Shown: positions 28,874 to 38,538, numbered from the stretch's first letter. The stretch: DNA of 60,507 nucleotides from Rhodobiaceae bacterium (GCA_028278505.1 JANQEG010000003.1:1-60507); one strand, 5' to 3'. Numbers and translations are program-made. Notes: generated by a model not told the origin, from the letters alone.

Positions 28874-30367
28874 CTATTCCCCGACAATCGTGACCGGCGA
28901 CACCAGCGCCGGCCCGGCAAGGCCGGGCGCACGTGGCGGCGCGCTCAATCCGCCGCCCGGCGCCTTTGTCGGGGCGACCAGCACGGCAGGCGCCGGGCTT
29001 GCCCGTCGCACGCTCGCTGCCGGTTGCGGCGCGGCCGCGGGCGTCACCGGCGCGGCCTCTGCGGCGACCGGATCCGGCAACGGGGTTGCTGCCGTTTCCT
29101 CCGGCGATTCGGTTTGCGCCGGTGGCGCGGTCAGGGCCGCGGTCTGCGGCGCCGGAACAACCGCAGGCGTCTCATCGGGCGCGTCAGGCCTTTCGACGAC
29201 CACAAACGCATCGTCCGCCGGTTCGGGTTCGGGCCCGATGTCGGCAGTCGCGATCGGCTCGAATTCAGCCGGCACCGGCGATGGTGCTGCCGTCACCTCA
29301 GTCTCGGTCGGCTCAACGATCACCCCGGCCGTTTTTTCGTCCGCGTCCGCTGGGGTATCGGACGGGACTTCGGCAATGGCCGGTGCGGGATCCACGTCCG
29401 GCTTTTCGACGGTTTCGGGTTTTTCGGCCGGCACCTCCGGTGCCGATGCCGCCAAGGTTTCGCGCAAGCCCAGACCGGACAACGGCACCTCCGCTTCGAC
29501 CGCGGGCGCTGCCGGCGGTGCGGCTGCAATCTCCGACACCGTCGGCCGCACGGTCGCGCCGCTAAGATCGGGGCCGGCCGGCGGATCGTCGGCCGCCTCG
29601 GCGATCGCCGGTGCGGAGGTCTCGGCCGCGGCGCGCAAAGCGGCGACCACACGCACCATGTCGTCATCGAGCGCCTTCAGATCGCCGTCGCTAGCGATCC
29701 GGTCGGCGATGCCGACGACGACGATGGTGCCGGCGAAGATCGTCGCCCCGTTCACCTTGCCGAACCGCACCTCCTGCTCGTCGGCGACGACGCCCGCCGC
29801 GACATAGGATTTGAACATGTCGTCGGCGACGACCGGCGTGCCGGCCAGCCCGACGCCGGTGAGGTGATCGAGCGCAACGAAGGAGGAGGCGTGCTTGGGA
29901 AATTCGCCTTGAAGATAGATGTCCGGCAGGGCGCCTGCGGTCACCCTGAACGTTTCGGCGGCGTCGTTCAGCAATGCCGAAAGCTCTTCGCCGGAGGGAT
30001 CGGCGAAGGTCGGATTGCCGAGCTGCTCGCCGTCATAGGCGATGCTGCCGAAACGGGTGATCCGGCGGGTCGGATCGCCGCGCCAGTCGGCGAGCTGGCG
30101 GCAGTCGGCGAAGACGATGGCGGTCTTCACGCCGGCATCGGCAGACGACAGATTGAGGCGCGCCGAACGTTCCGACCGCGAGCGCCCTGGGTCGAGGACG
30201 CAAAGCCCGGCCGGCGGCACGAAGTCGAAGCTGCGGGCGCCGATCTTCAGCGTTTCGGCGTCGGCGGCCGCGGTCGCGGCGAGGAGGGCACTTGCGAAGG
30301 CAATCGGCGCGGCGGCGCGGCGTCCGGTCGGCGCAGGGCGGCTGCGCGCGGTAAAGGGGAAAGACAT
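28874..30367 (-). CDS. Exported protein with long Pro/Ala/Glu-rich tail
   Basis: The 497-residue protein begins with an arginine-rich start and a signal peptide (IAFASALLAATAAADAE). A globular region of about 230 residues (FDFVPPAGLCVLDP...RVVAALRAA) follows. The remaining ~250 residues are low-complexity Pro/Ala/Glu/Val sequence ending in a basic patch (PAASVRRASPAPAVLV). Such a tail could span the periplasm or cell wall. I recognise no family. It lies between xseB and dxs on the same strand, breaking the usual xseB-dxs adjacency. Confidence 0.75.
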   Translation of the reverse strand: MSFPFTARSRPAPTGRRAAAPIAFASALLAATAAADAETLKIGARSFDFVPPAGLCVLDPGRSRSERSARLNLSSADAGVKTAIVFADCRQLADWRGDPTRRITRFGSIAYDGEQLGNPTFADPSGEELSALLNDAAETFRVTAGALPDIYLQGEFPKHASSFVALDHLTGVGLAGTPVVADDMFKSYVAAGVVADEQEVRFGKVNGATIFAGTIVVVGIADRIASDGDLKALDDDMVRVVAALRAAAETSAPAIAEAADDPPAGPDLSGATVRPTVSEIAAAPPAAPAVEAEVPLSGLGLRETLAASAPEVPAEKPETVEKPDVDPAPAIAEVPSDTPADADEKTAGVIVEPTETEVTAAPSPVPAEFEPIATADIGPEPEPADDAFVVVERPDAPDETPAVVPAPQTAALTAPPAQTESPEETAATPLPDPVAAEAAPVTPAAAPQPAASVRRASPAPAVLVAPTKAPGGGLSAPPRAPGLAGPALVSPVTIVGE

Positions 30368-30452
30368 CTGCTCTGCTCCACGCGGTACGAAAGGAAGCCG
30401 GACGAGGTTAAGGAAAAAGGTTTACCGAATTGATAGCGCCGACAACGGCGCT

Positions 30453-30707
30453 TCATTCCACATCGAACGGCTCGGTTCCTTCCGGTTTGCCGTCGGCGGA
30501 AAGCCGGATCTTCTCGATCTTCTGCTCGGCGGTCTTGAGCAGGCCGTCGCAGTGTTTCTTCAGCAATTCGCCGCGCTCATAGATCTCGATCGATTGTTCC
30601 AGCGGGACATCGCCGCGTTCGAGTTTGGCGACGATGCTCTCCAGTTCCTGAAGCGCCGCCTCGAAGCTCATCTCGGCGATCGCCGGTCCGGTTTCGTCTT
30701 CGCTCAC
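30453..30707 (-). CDS. xseB: Exodeoxyribonuclease VII small subunit
   Basis: This 84-residue coiled-coil subunit has the family core [37 protein letters not shown]. It binds XseA to make the single-strand nuclease; xseA is not in the window. It lies 25 bp after the deacetylase-like gene, the usual partner in alphaproteobacteria. Confidence 0.95.
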   Translation of the reverse strand: MSEDETGPAIAEMSFEAALQELESIVAKLERGDVPLEQSIEIYERGELLKKHCDGLLKTAEQKIEKIRLSADGKPEGTEPFDVE

Positions 30708-30732
30708 CGCAACGCTCCCGCGTGTTCGTCGC

Positions 30733-31659
30733 TCAGCCGTTCATCAGGGCGTCGACATGGCCGGCGACCGCGCTCGACAGCGCGTCCAGATCGTAGCCGC
30801 CTTCCAGCATCGAAACCACCCGGTTGCCGCAATGCCGTTCGGCGAGCGCCATCAGTTTGCGGGTAATCCACACGAAATCCGCGTCTTGCAGGTTGAGGCC
30901 GGCGAGCGGATCGCGTTCATGGGCATCGAAACCGGCCGATATCAGGATCAGATCGGGTTCGAACCGGTCGATCGCCGGCAGGATCGCCAGCTCCATCGCC
31001 TCGCGGAACGTGTCCGATCCGGAGCCGGAGGGAAGCGGCGCGTTGACGATGTTGCCGACACCGGTCTCCGCCGGCGCGCCGGTGCCCGGATAGAGCGGCA
31101 TCTGGTGGGTCGAGCCGTAGAACACGTCGGCATCTTCCCAGAAGATATCCTGCGTGCCATTGCCGTGATGAACGTCGAAATCGACGATGGCGACGCGTTC
31201 GGCGCCGTGCTTTTGCCGGGCGTGGCGGGCGGCGATCGCCACATTGTTGAACAGGCAGAACCCCATCGCCTGGGTCGTCTCCGCATGGTGGCCGGGCGGC
31301 CTGACCGCACAGAACGCATTGTCGGCGGCGCCGGTCATGACGTCGTCGACGGCCGCGATCGCCGCGCCGACGGCGCGCAGCGCCGCTTCCCAGCTTCCCG
31401 GCGACATCGAGGTGTCGGCATCGATCCGCACAAGGCCCTCGCTCGGCCGGATCCGGGCGATCGCCTCGACGAAGGCCTCCGGGTGGGCGAGCACCGCCGT
31501 TTCGGCTTCCGCCATCGGCGCCGACTTCCGTGTAAGTGGGGCAAAATCGTCGCCGCCGAGCGCCTCCTCGATCGCCCGCAGCCGGTCCGGGCGTTCGGGA
31601 TGCCCGAACGGCGTCAAATGTTCGAGGAAGGCGGGATGGGTCAGATAAAGCGTCGACAC
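30733..31659 (-). CDS. Histone-deacetylase-family (acetoin utilisation-like) protein
   Basis: From the GTG at 31659 the protein is 308 residues. It keeps the zinc deacetylase motifs: [23 protein letters not shown] and [15 protein letters not shown], so the zinc ligands (Asp/His/Asp) are in place. Bacterial members act on acetylated polyamines or proteins, and the substrate here is unknown. The frame extends 18 codons upstream, but the family starts at [13 protein letters not shown]. It sits just upstream of xseB, as in many alphaproteobacteria. Confidence 0.92.
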   Translation of the reverse strand: MSTLYLTHPAFLEHLTPFGHPERPDRLRAIEEALGGDDFAPLTRKSAPMAEAETAVLAHPEAFVEAIARIRPSEGLVRIDADTSMSPGSWEAALRAVGAAIAAVDDVMTGAADNAFCAVRPPGHHAETTQAMGFCLFNNVAIAARHARQKHGAERVAIVDFDVHHGNGTQDIFWEDADVFYGSTHQMPLYPGTGAPAETGVGNIVNAPLPSGSGSDTFREAMELAILPAIDRFEPDLILISAGFDAHERDPLAGLNLQDADFVWITRKLMALAERHCGNRVVSMLEGGYDLDALSSAVAGHVDALMNG

Positions 31660-31760
31660 CGGCTCGGGCCTTTCAGGATTTGTGTGATCGAATCTGGTCC
31701 GCGATCGCGCCAAGTCTAGTCCACCAAGGGGGCGGGCGATACAGCGGCGGCGTGACGTTG

Positions 31761-32732
31761 TCAGCCGTCATAGTCGGGGCCGCGAACCGTATAGGGTTTG
31801 TTGTCGCGCCAGGCCCGCATCAGCGCCTTGAGCTCGGCGTCCTCGTCTTCCGGCAGCACGATGCGCAGCGACACCAGAATATCGCCATGGCCGCCGGTCG
31901 CCGTCGGCAGCCCCTTGCCCTTGAGGCGCAGGGTCCGGCCGCCGCTGGAGCCGGCCGGCACCTTCAACTCGACCGTCGCCGACAGCGTCGGCACCCGCAC
32001 CTTGGCGCCGAGCACCGCCTCGTCGAGGCTGATCGGCAGGTCGAGCCGCAGATCGTCGCCATCGACGGCAAAGAGCTTGTGCGGCTTGATCTCGATGGTG
32101 ATCAGCCCATCGCCCGCGGGCGCGCCGCCGGCGCCCGGCATGCCCTGGCCCTTCAGCCGAACCTGCCGGCCGCTGCGCAGGCCGCCGGGCAGGGCGACAT
32201 CGACCTGCTTGCCCGTCGGCAGATGCACCCGGACCTTCTTGCGCGCGGCAATCTCCTCAAGACTGACATGGACGGTGCCCTTGACGTCGCCGCCCTTTGT
32301 CCGCCGCTGCGCGGTCGCCATATCCGGGCCGAAACCGTCGCCGAACGGCGATCCGCCGCCGCCGCGGCCGAACATCTGGCTGAGAATATCCTCGGCGCCG
32401 AAGCCGCCGCCGGGCCCGCTCGACGACCAGCGGAAGGTGGTGCCGCCGGGGCCGCGGGAAAAGCCGCCGCCGGGCTGGGCGCCGAAGCCCTCGAACCCGG
32501 CGAATTTCGGCTTGCCCTCGGCATCGATCTCGCCGCGGTCATATTGTCCGCGCCTTTCCTTGTCGCCGAGGATCTCGTAGGCGGCGTTGACCTCGGCGAA
32601 TTTCTCCTGCGCCTTCGGGTCGTTGGAATTGGAATCCGGATGGTAGGCCTTGGCGAGCTTGCGGAAGGCCTTCTTGATCTCAGTCTCGGTCGCGCCCCGG
32701 CCGAGCCCGAGGACTTTATAAGGGTCACGCAT
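31761..32732 (-). CDS. DnaJ-family co-chaperone (CbpA-like)
   Basis: The 323-residue protein has an N-terminal J domain (residues 1-65) with the HPD motif in [12 protein letters not shown], a Gly/Phe-rich linker ([17 protein letters not shown]) and two C-terminal beta-sandwich domains ([20 protein letters not shown]). It lacks the cysteine-rich zinc finger of DnaJ proper, so it is a class II (CbpA/DjlA-like) Hsp70 partner. Transcribed alone on the minus strand, between the deacetylase gene and pdxH. Confidence 0.92.
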   Translation of the reverse strand: MRDPYKVLGLGRGATETEIKKAFRKLAKAYHPDSNSNDPKAQEKFAEVNAAYEILGDKERRGQYDRGEIDAEGKPKFAGFEGFGAQPGGGFSRGPGGTTFRWSSSGPGGGFGAEDILSQMFGRGGGGSPFGDGFGPDMATAQRRTKGGDVKGTVHVSLEEIAARKKVRVHLPTGKQVDVALPGGLRSGRQVRLKGQGMPGAGGAPAGDGLITIEIKPHKLFAVDGDDLRLDLPISLDEAVLGAKVRVPTLSATVELKVPAGSSGGRTLRLKGKGLPTATGGHGDILVSLRIVLPEDEDAELKALMRAWRDNKPYTVRGPDYDG

Positions 32733-32944
32733 TTCGGCTTTCCCGCTCGCAGACGCCGGGAGATGAGACGGACGTCGTCTTCGGGGATATGGTATCGGCT
32801 AGGAAAAAAAACCAGAAGCCGGAAAGCCGGCGGTTTTCCATAAACCGCGAGCAGGCGGGCGGCGTGGCGCTCTCCTCAAGTCAGATAGGGCCTCATCCTC
32901 GCCCCGAAATAGTGTGACCGCATTTGAGATGTCGGCAGGCCTTA

Positions 32945-33083
32945 CCCTCCCCCTTGTGGGGAGGGTGGACGGCGCGTCAGCGCCGGCCGGGTGGGGGTAA
33001 AGCGCAACCTCGGCCGAAAATCGCTGATTGTTTTTGTTTCTTTGACCCCCACCCCCGACCCCTCCCCGCAAGGGGGAGGGGAG
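32945..33083. repeat. Composite G/C-rich inverted-repeat element, copy A
   Basis: In the 517-bp gap before pdxH lie three nested structures: hairpin CCCTCCCC-cttgt-GGGGAGGG (32945..32965), hairpin GGCGC-gtca-GCGCC (32971..32984) and hairpin CCCCTCCCC-gcaag-GGGGAGGGG (33059..33081). GGGTGGGGGT (32989..32998) also pairs with ACCCCCACCC (33045..33054), closing the whole. The same layout with an unrelated loop recurs at 43195..43335. The rest of the gap shows no gene. Confidence 0.75.
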
Positions 33084-33249
33084 AAACACCCCTCTCTTGA
33101 GTGCCTTCCCAAAGGCGAGGTTTTTTCAAGCGCTTGTGATACACACCTTCACCTCTCCCCGCCGGCCAAGCGGACGATTCCGGTGGTGTGATCGCGGCAA
33201 TCGGTTATACCTCTCGGCGAACGCGTCAAAGGTAGGACCGGGAGCAGTC

Positions 33250-33888
33250 ATGTCCGAGCACGACAACAGCAGCGACAGCCACGTTTCGGCCGATGATTTC
33301 ACCGCCGACGACGAGCCGTTTGCGCTGTTCCGGACCTGGCTTGCCGAGGCTGAGGCGCGCGAGCCCGAAGACCCCAACGCGATGGCGCTGGCCACGGTCG
33401 ATTCCGACGGCCTGCCCAATGTGCGCATGGTGCTGCTCAAAGGCGTCGATACCGGCGGGTTCGTCTTCTACACCAATCTGGAGAGCGCCAAGGGCGACGA
33501 GATGGCAGCGCAGCCGAAGGCGGCGCTCTGCCTGCACTGGAAGAGCCTGCACCGGCAGGTGCGGGTGAGGGGGCTTATCGAGCCGGTCGGCGCCGCCGAC
33601 GCCGATGCCTATTTCGCCTCGCGCCACCGCTCCAGCCAGATCGGCGCCTGGGCATCGCGGCAGTCGCGGCCGCTGGAGAGCCGCTTTGCGCTGGAAAAGG
33701 CGGTCGCGCGCTTTACCGCGAAATTCGCCATCGGCGAGGTGCCGCGGCCGCCGTACTGGTCGGGCCTTCGCCTGTTGCCGCTGGAGATCGAGTTCTGGCA
33801 GAACCGGCCGTTCCGGCTGCACGATCGCGTGGTGTTCCGCCGCGACGATCCATCGGGCGGCTGGCACCGCACCCGGCTTTATCCGTGA
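33250..33888 (+). CDS. pdxH: Pyridoxamine 5'-phosphate oxidase
   Basis: The FMN-dependent enzyme makes pyridoxal 5'-phosphate, the cofactor of the aminotransferase encoded 2 kb away. The 212 residues include [21 protein letters not shown], the FMN-binding [32 protein letters not shown] and the C-terminal [17 protein letters not shown]...WHRTRLYP. The ATG at 33250 follows GGGAGC. The open frame continues 51 codons upstream without support. Confidence 0.96.
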   Translation: MSEHDNSSDSHVSADDFTADDEPFALFRTWLAEAEAREPEDPNAMALATVDSDGLPNVRMVLLKGVDTGGFVFYTNLESAKGDEMAAQPKAALCLHWKSLHRQVRVRGLIEPVGAADADAYFASRHRSSQIGAWASRQSRPLESRFALEKAVARFTAKFAIGEVPRPPYWSGLRLLPLEIEFWQNRPFRLHDRVVFRRDDPSGGWHRTRLYP

Positions 33889-34022
33889 TGCATTGCTTGG
33901 CACGCGGCGATCGCGGTGTGCCCAAGAGATCGATCTGGGTTGGTCAGTTTCCGGCAGGGCGCAGGGCACAAGGCAACTGCGCCGCAATCGCAGCCGAACG
34001 CCGCCGCAACGACGATCCGACG

Positions 34023-34214
34023 TCAATCGGTGTACTGGGCCACCGCCGCCAGCTTCTTCTTCGCCGCCGACGCTTTCGACCGCGGCTTGAACAAGGCCGC
34101 GGCGCGTACCGCAGCGGTGCCGAGTGTCTTGTACTGGGCTTCGAGGGCGCCGCCTTGTCGGAGTCCCCGATCCTCGTAGTAATCCCTTGGATGACGCGTT
34201 TTCTCGACCGACAT
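34023..34214 (-). CDS. Small basic hypothetical protein
   Basis: The ATG at 34214 gives 63 residues (an upstream ATG at 34241 adds nine). The N-terminus is polar (VEKTRHPRDYYEDRG) and the C-terminal half is basic and alanine-rich (AALFKPRSKASAAKKKLAAV). No signal or membrane segment is seen. A GGGAC upstream could serve as the ribosome site. It lies between pdxH and a decayed glycosyltransferase; no function can be suggested. Confidence 0.45.
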   Translation of the reverse strand: MSVEKTRHPRDYYEDRGLRQGGALEAQYKTLGTAAVRAAALFKPRSKASAAKKKLAAVAQYTD

Positions 34215-34395
34215 CGTTATTGTCCCGTTTCGTCTCGGCAACCACCAGCCGCCTGCTTCGGGTCAGCTCGCTCACTCTTTTTGCCGCACCGACCCGAATA
34301 CATTAGAGCTGGGCACCGATTACGGCAGTATTGTGGTCGACCGATATTTTCACAACAGTCGTCACCGATTTGACGTCAACGGTTTAATTCACTTT

Positions 34396-34671
34396 TTATA
34401 ACAATTCGTAAGAAACCGGGAAGTTGCGTGAAGTCGTGAACGCCGGAAAGGCCGCCGCCGCCCGCTTCCGGATACCCCGCGCCGGCCCGCGCGCGCTCGC
34501 CGCCCGAGGCCCGACAGTGCGGGCGAGCCGTCGTCGACGGCACTCAGGTGATGGCGCCTCCCCGGCGTCTTCGGCGAGCGACCGGCACAGCCTCGCAAAG
34601 CTGTCGCGGTCATCGAAAGCCGGCGTCACCACGAACCACGGCGCCGTTTTTTCGGACGCCGGCGGGGTCAC
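34396..34671 (-). pseudogene. Remnant of a family 2 glycosyltransferase N-terminus
   Basis: The frame from a GTG at 34671 reads WFVVTPAFDDRDSFARLCRSLAED, a typical GT2 opening. About 35 codons in, the homologous reading jumps to another frame, where AVDDGSPALSGLG supplies the next GT2 motif (the nucleotide-sugar aspartates). Both frames then lose similarity and end near 34390 in AT-rich sequence, so most of the ~300-residue enzyme is missing. The GTG overlaps the stop of the UDP-glucuronate decarboxylase gene (GTGA), so this was once the next gene of that operon. Confidence 0.65.
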
Positions 34672-35657
34672 GCGCCCACCGTCAGATCGTCCACGGCCGT
34701 GCTGCCGAGTTCGCCGAGCAGGGCGTCGAAATAGGCGATCGTCTTTTCCAGGCCCTGGCGCAGCTCGACCTCGGGCGCCCAGTCGAGCGCGGCGCCGGCG
34801 CGGGCGATGTCCGGCTGGCGCTGGATCGGGTCGTCGCTCGGCAGCGGCCGGTACACCAGTTCCGATTTGCTCGCCGCAAGCTCGAGCACGATCTCGGCCA
34901 GTTCGGCGATCGAGAACTCGATCGGGTTGCCGAGATTGAACGGGCCGATCAGCGGGCCGGGCCGGTCCATCAGCCGCATCAGGCCGTCGACCAGATCGTC
35001 CACATAGCAGAACGACCGGGTCTGCCGGCCGTCGCCGAAAATGGTGATCGGCTTGCCGAGCAGGGCCTGGACGATGAAGTTGGAGACGACACGGCCGTCA
35101 TTGGGGTGCATGCGCGGACCGTAGGTGTTGAAGATGCGCGCGATGCGCACGTCGACCTGGTGCTGGCGGTGGTAGTCGAAGAACAGCGTCTCGGCGCAGC
35201 GCTTGCCCTCGTCATAGCAGGCCCGCACCCCGATCGGATTGACGTTGCCCCAATAGTCCTCGCGCTGCGGATGCTGGGTCGGGTCGCCGTAGACCTCGCT
35301 GGTCGACGCCTGCAGGATCCGCGATCCGGTGCGCTTCGCCAGACCGAGCATGTTGATGGCGCCGTGCACCGACGTCTTCACCGTCTGCACCGGGTCGTGC
35401 TGGTAGTGATAGGGGCTCGCCGGGCAGGCGAGGTTGAAGATGCGGTCGACCTCGACATAGAGCGGGAAGGTCACGTCGTGGCGCAGCAGTTCGAAGTTCG
35501 GCGCCGCCAGCAGCTTTTCGATATTGGTCTTGCTGCCGGTGAACAGATTGTCGACGCAGATGACATCGTCGCCGCCGGCGACCAGAAGCTCGCAAATGTG
35601 TGAGCCGATGAATCCGGCGCCGCCGGTGACCAGCACCCGCTGCTGGATGTGTTTCAT
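34668..35657 (-). CDS. UDP-glucuronate decarboxylase (UDP-xylose synthase-like)
   Basis: The 329-residue short-chain dehydrogenase/epimerase has the NAD motif [16 protein letters not shown] and the catalytic YxxxK in [11 protein letters not shown]. It also has decarboxylase-specific stretches such as [18 protein letters not shown] and [16 protein letters not shown]. It would convert UDP-glucuronate to UDP-xylose for surface polysaccharides. The ATG at 35657 follows GAGGGAAA. Its stop overlaps the start of a glycosyltransferase remnant, so the downstream use of its product at this locus appears to have been lost. Confidence 0.9.
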   Translation of the reverse strand: MKHIQQRVLVTGGAGFIGSHICELLVAGGDDVICVDNLFTGSKTNIEKLLAAPNFELLRHDVTFPLYVEVDRIFNLACPASPYHYQHDPVQTVKTSVHGAINMLGLAKRTGSRILQASTSEVYGDPTQHPQREDYWGNVNPIGVRACYDEGKRCAETLFFDYHRQHQVDVRIARIFNTYGPRMHPNDGRVVSNFIVQALLGKPITIFGDGRQTRSFCYVDDLVDGLMRLMDRPGPLIGPFNLGNPIEFSIAELAEIVLELAASKSELVYRPLPSDDPIQRQPDIARAGAALDWAPEVELRQGLEKTIAYFDALLGELGSTAVDDLTVGA

Positions 35658-35702
35658 TGCGCTTTCCCTCGGCTGGCCCGTTTCTCGAATGCGGTCGAAC
35701 AC

Positions 35703-37085
35703 TCAACCGTTGCGCAGGCCTTCCTTGCCGACCCAGGCCTCGGTGTCGTCGAGCGCCCTCTCCAACCGGTCGAACAGATCGTCGAGTTCGGTTTGTGTGA
35801 TCACCATCGGCGGGCAGATCGCGATCACGTCGCCGAGCGGCCGCAAAATTGCGCCGTGCGCCTGCAGGAACGCCATGCATTTGGCGCCGACGCCGGCCTT
35901 CGGATCGAACGGTTTCTTCGCCGCCTTGTCGGCGGTGAGCTCGACGCCGGCGACCAAACCCTTGTTGCGGGCTTCGCCGACCAGCGGGTGATCGGCGAGT
36001 GCCTGAAGCCGCCTTTCGAATTGCGGCACGAGGCCGCGCACGCTACCGACGATGTCGCGGCTGCGATAGATGTCGATCGCCTTCGATCCGATCGCGCAGC
36101 CGAGCGGATGGCCGCCATAGGTGAATCCGTGGCCGAACGTGCCGATCTTCGCCGATTCCGCTTCCAGCGCCTCATACATGAAGGGCGGCATCAGGATCGC
36201 CGACAACGGCGCGTAGGCCGCCGTCAATTGTTTGGCGACGGTGATGGTGTGCGGCCGCATGTTCAGCGTCTCCGCCCCCCACCAGTTCCCGGTCCGGCCG
36301 AAGCCGCAGATCACCTCGTCGTCGATGAGCAGGATATCGTGCTCCTCAAGCACCGGCTGGATCGCTTCGAAATAGCCCTCGGGCGGGACGATCACGCCGC
36401 CCGCGCCCATCACCGGCTCGGCGATGAAGGCGGCGATGGTGTCGGGCCCCTCGCGCTCGATCATCGCCCGCAGATTGGCGGCGAGCCGGGCGGAGAATTC
36501 GAGCTCGGTCTCGCCGGGCTCGGCGAACCGGTAATGGTGCGGGCAGTCGGTGTGCAGCACGCCCGCGACGGGAAGATCGAAATCCATATGGTTGGGCGGC
36601 AGGCCGGTGAGCGAGCCGCTCATCACGGTCACGCCGTGATAGGCTTTTACCCGGCTGATGATCTTCTTCTTCTCCGGCTTGCCGCGGGCGTTGTTGTAAT
36701 ACCAGGCGAGCTTGATCTGGGTATCGTTCGCCTCCGAGCCGGATGAGGAGTAGAGCACCCGCGCCACCTCCATCGGCGCCAGCTCCTTCAGCTTCTCGGC
36801 GAGCTCGATGGCCGGCTCCATCCCCTTGGCACCGAACAGATGGTAGTAGGGCAGCTTCCTGAGCTGTTCGATCCCGGCCTCGACCAGTTCTTCATCGCCG
36901 AAGCCGAGGCCGGCGCACCACAAGCCCGACATGCCCTCGATATAGCGATTGCCCTCATTGTCGTAGACGTGTACCCCTTCCCCCCGCTCCAGGATCAGCG
37001 GCCCGATCTCGGCGACCCGGTGCAGCGGCGTATAGGGATGAACGATCGTCTCGATGTCACGAACCTGTGCATTGGTGAGCGGCAT
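35703..37085 (-). CDS. Class III aminotransferase (omega-transaminase type)
   Basis: The 460-residue PLP enzyme resembles omega-amino acid/putrescine-pyruvate transaminases. It has GMSGLWCAGLGFGDEEL near the N-terminus, the phosphate-binding YSSSGSEANDTQIKLAWYY, the cofactor aspartate in LLIDDEVICGFGRTG, and the PLP lysine in TVAKQLTAAYAPLSAI. The donor and acceptor cannot be told. The ATG at 37085 fits the family start; the longer open frame overlaps the HAD gene on the other strand. The decarboxylase gene follows 45 bp downstream. Confidence 0.92.
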   Translation of the reverse strand: MPLTNAQVRDIETIVHPYTPLHRVAEIGPLILERGEGVHVYDNEGNRYIEGMSGLWCAGLGFGDEELVEAGIEQLRKLPYYHLFGAKGMEPAIELAEKLKELAPMEVARVLYSSSGSEANDTQIKLAWYYNNARGKPEKKKIISRVKAYHGVTVMSGSLTGLPPNHMDFDLPVAGVLHTDCPHHYRFAEPGETELEFSARLAANLRAMIEREGPDTIAAFIAEPVMGAGGVIVPPEGYFEAIQPVLEEHDILLIDDEVICGFGRTGNWWGAETLNMRPHTITVAKQLTAAYAPLSAILMPPFMYEALEAESAKIGTFGHGFTYGGHPLGCAIGSKAIDIYRSRDIVGSVRGLVPQFERRLQALADHPLVGEARNKGLVAGVELTADKAAKKPFDPKAGVGAKCMAFLQAHGAILRPLGDVIAICPPMVITQTELDDLFDRLERALDDTEAWVGKEGLRNG

Positions 37086-37151
37086 TCTCAACTCCCTCGC
37101 AAAGTCCGGGCAAGCTAAACGCCGAATTCGCCCCCCTGTAAAGGTGAACCG

Positions 37152-37850
37152 ATGACGATAAGCGCCATTCTTTTCGACAAGGACGGCACGCTGCTCGATT
37201 TCGACGCCACCTTCGGGCCGGCCGGCTGGCACATCCTCAACGACCTGGCCGGCGGCGATGCGGGGCTGTTGGCGGCGCTCGCCGAAATCGCCGGATACGA
37301 TCTTGCCGCGCGGCGGTTCGCCCACGATGCCCCGTTCGTCGCCGATCCGACGGAAGTCTACGGTCCGGCCTGGGCGCAGACCCTCGACCGCCCCGCCAAT
37401 ACGGCGTTTTTCGAGCAAATCGACCAATTGACCGCACAATATGCCCTGGCCAATCTGACGGTGTTCCAGGATGTCGCCGATACGCTGGATCACCTCGCCG
37501 GATGCGGCCTGCCGCTCGGTATTGCGACCAATGATGTTGAAGCCGTCGCGCGCGACCAGATCTCTATTCTGGGGTTCAGCGGATATTTCACGTTCATCGT
37601 CGGCTGCGATTCCGGTCACGGTGCAAAACCCGGTCCCGGCATGGTCCACGCCTTTGCCGCTCACACCGGCATCCCGCCGGCGGAAATCGCCATGGTCGGC
37701 GATTCCCTGCGCGACCTGCAAACGGCCCGGGCCGCCGGCGCCGTCGCCATTGCCGTGACCACCGGCCTGGCCGCCGCGGAGATGCTGGCGCCGCACGCCG
37801 ATCACGTCATCGGCCGGCTCGGCGACCTCGATCGCATTATCTGCGGGTAA
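37152..37850 (+). CDS. HAD-family hydrolase (phosphoglycolate phosphatase-like)
   Basis: The 232-residue protein has HAD motif I FDKDGTLLDF with the nucleophile and acid aspartates (D in DKD), motif II LGIATND, and motifs III-IV GAKPGPGM...AMVGDSLRDLQTA. The helical cap lies between residues ~20 and 95. It resembles Gph-type phosphatases; the substrate is not certain. A hairpin element begins on the base after its TAA stop, so the 3' untranslated region is provided by that element. Confidence 0.9.
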   Translation: MTISAILFDKDGTLLDFDATFGPAGWHILNDLAGGDAGLLAALAEIAGYDLAARRFAHDAPFVADPTEVYGPAWAQTLDRPANTAFFEQIDQLTAQYALANLTVFQDVADTLDHLAGCGLPLGIATNDVEAVARDQISILGFSGYFTFIVGCDSGHGAKPGPGMVHAFAAHTGIPPAEIAMVGDSLRDLQTARAAGAVAIAVTTGLAAAEMLAPHADHVIGRLGDLDRIICG

Positions 37851-38242
37851 TACCAACCGTCGTGGAGTTTGACTCATCTGATGGGCTCAAATCGGTTCAC
37901 TCGGGCAGGCGCGGCGCGCAGCGCGATGCCTTCGACGGCGATATATCGCCGTCGTCGGATTCTTAACCGCCGCAAATCGGGAACACCCGATTTGCGGTGC
38001 ATCGGGCAAGCGCCGCAACGCACCCGATGGACCGATTTGGCCCACCACCCAAGTCGGGTGTTCCCGACTTGGGCATTGAAAGGGCTGAAACCGGAAACAT
38101 CCGGTTTCAGGTGGCCGGGTTCTTTTCCGCCGTGGCTTTGTCGCGCCTCGCTTATGATGCTGGGCATCACCGCGCTCGGACGCTTCGTGCCACGACGGAA
38201 AATCATCCCGGTCAGATGGGTTAAACCCCACGACGGTTGGTA
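37851..38242. mobile_element. 392-bp MITE-like element with long terminal inverted repeats and six-fold hairpin interior
   Basis: The ends are inverse complements over 31 bases with three mismatches: TACCAACCGTCGTGG at 37851 and CCACGACGGTTGGTA ending at 38242. Both sides are flanked by TAA, a possible target duplication. The interior holds a perfect palindrome CGACGGCGATA/TATCGCCGTCG (37933..37954) and stems of 12 bp (37970..37997), 7 bp (38000..38029), 11 bp (38048..38073) and 10 bp (38085..38110). No protein is encoded. It has the form of a non-autonomous transposon. Confidence 0.7.
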
Positions 38243-38288
38243 TAAAGAGGTAAGAAGCACCCATCTTCGGCCTGCGATGGAGGATCGC

Positions 38289-38492
38289 ATGGGTACGGTA
38301 CTGGACTTCGATACCGCGCCGAAGGCACGGCGCCCGCGGGCCGGCGAGCGGACCTGCGGTTCGACAGCCGGAGAACTCGTGATCTTCCCCGGCGTCCGCA
38401 TCGAACGTCATGGCGTCGATCTGAGCGCGCGTCTGCGCGACACCGCCGGCATGGCCCAGCCCAGGCCCGATAATTCAACGACCCGGTACTGA
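38289..38492 (+). CDS. Small conserved hypothetical protein
   Basis: The ATG at 38289 follows a strong GGAGG and gives 67 residues. The centre, GELVIFPGVRIERHGVDLSARL, looks like a conserved core that I associate with small rhizobial proteins of unknown function. The N-terminal third is basic. It lies 46 bp after the hairpin element, which may have separated it from its original promoter. The longer upstream frame runs through the element's palindromes and is not real. Confidence 0.6.
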   Translation: MGTVLDFDTAPKARRPRAGERTCGSTAGELVIFPGVRIERHGVDLSARLRDTAGMAQPRPDNSTTRY

Positions 38493-38538
38493 TCCGTTCG
38501 GCGAGTGCGGCGGCCGCGGATCCGGGCGGGGGGTAAAC

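Noticed and set aside
37869-38492. Long plus-strand frame covering the hairpin element
   Set aside because: The first 140 codons translate palindromes; only the part from the ATG at 38289, with its strong Shine-Dalgarno, looks like a gene.
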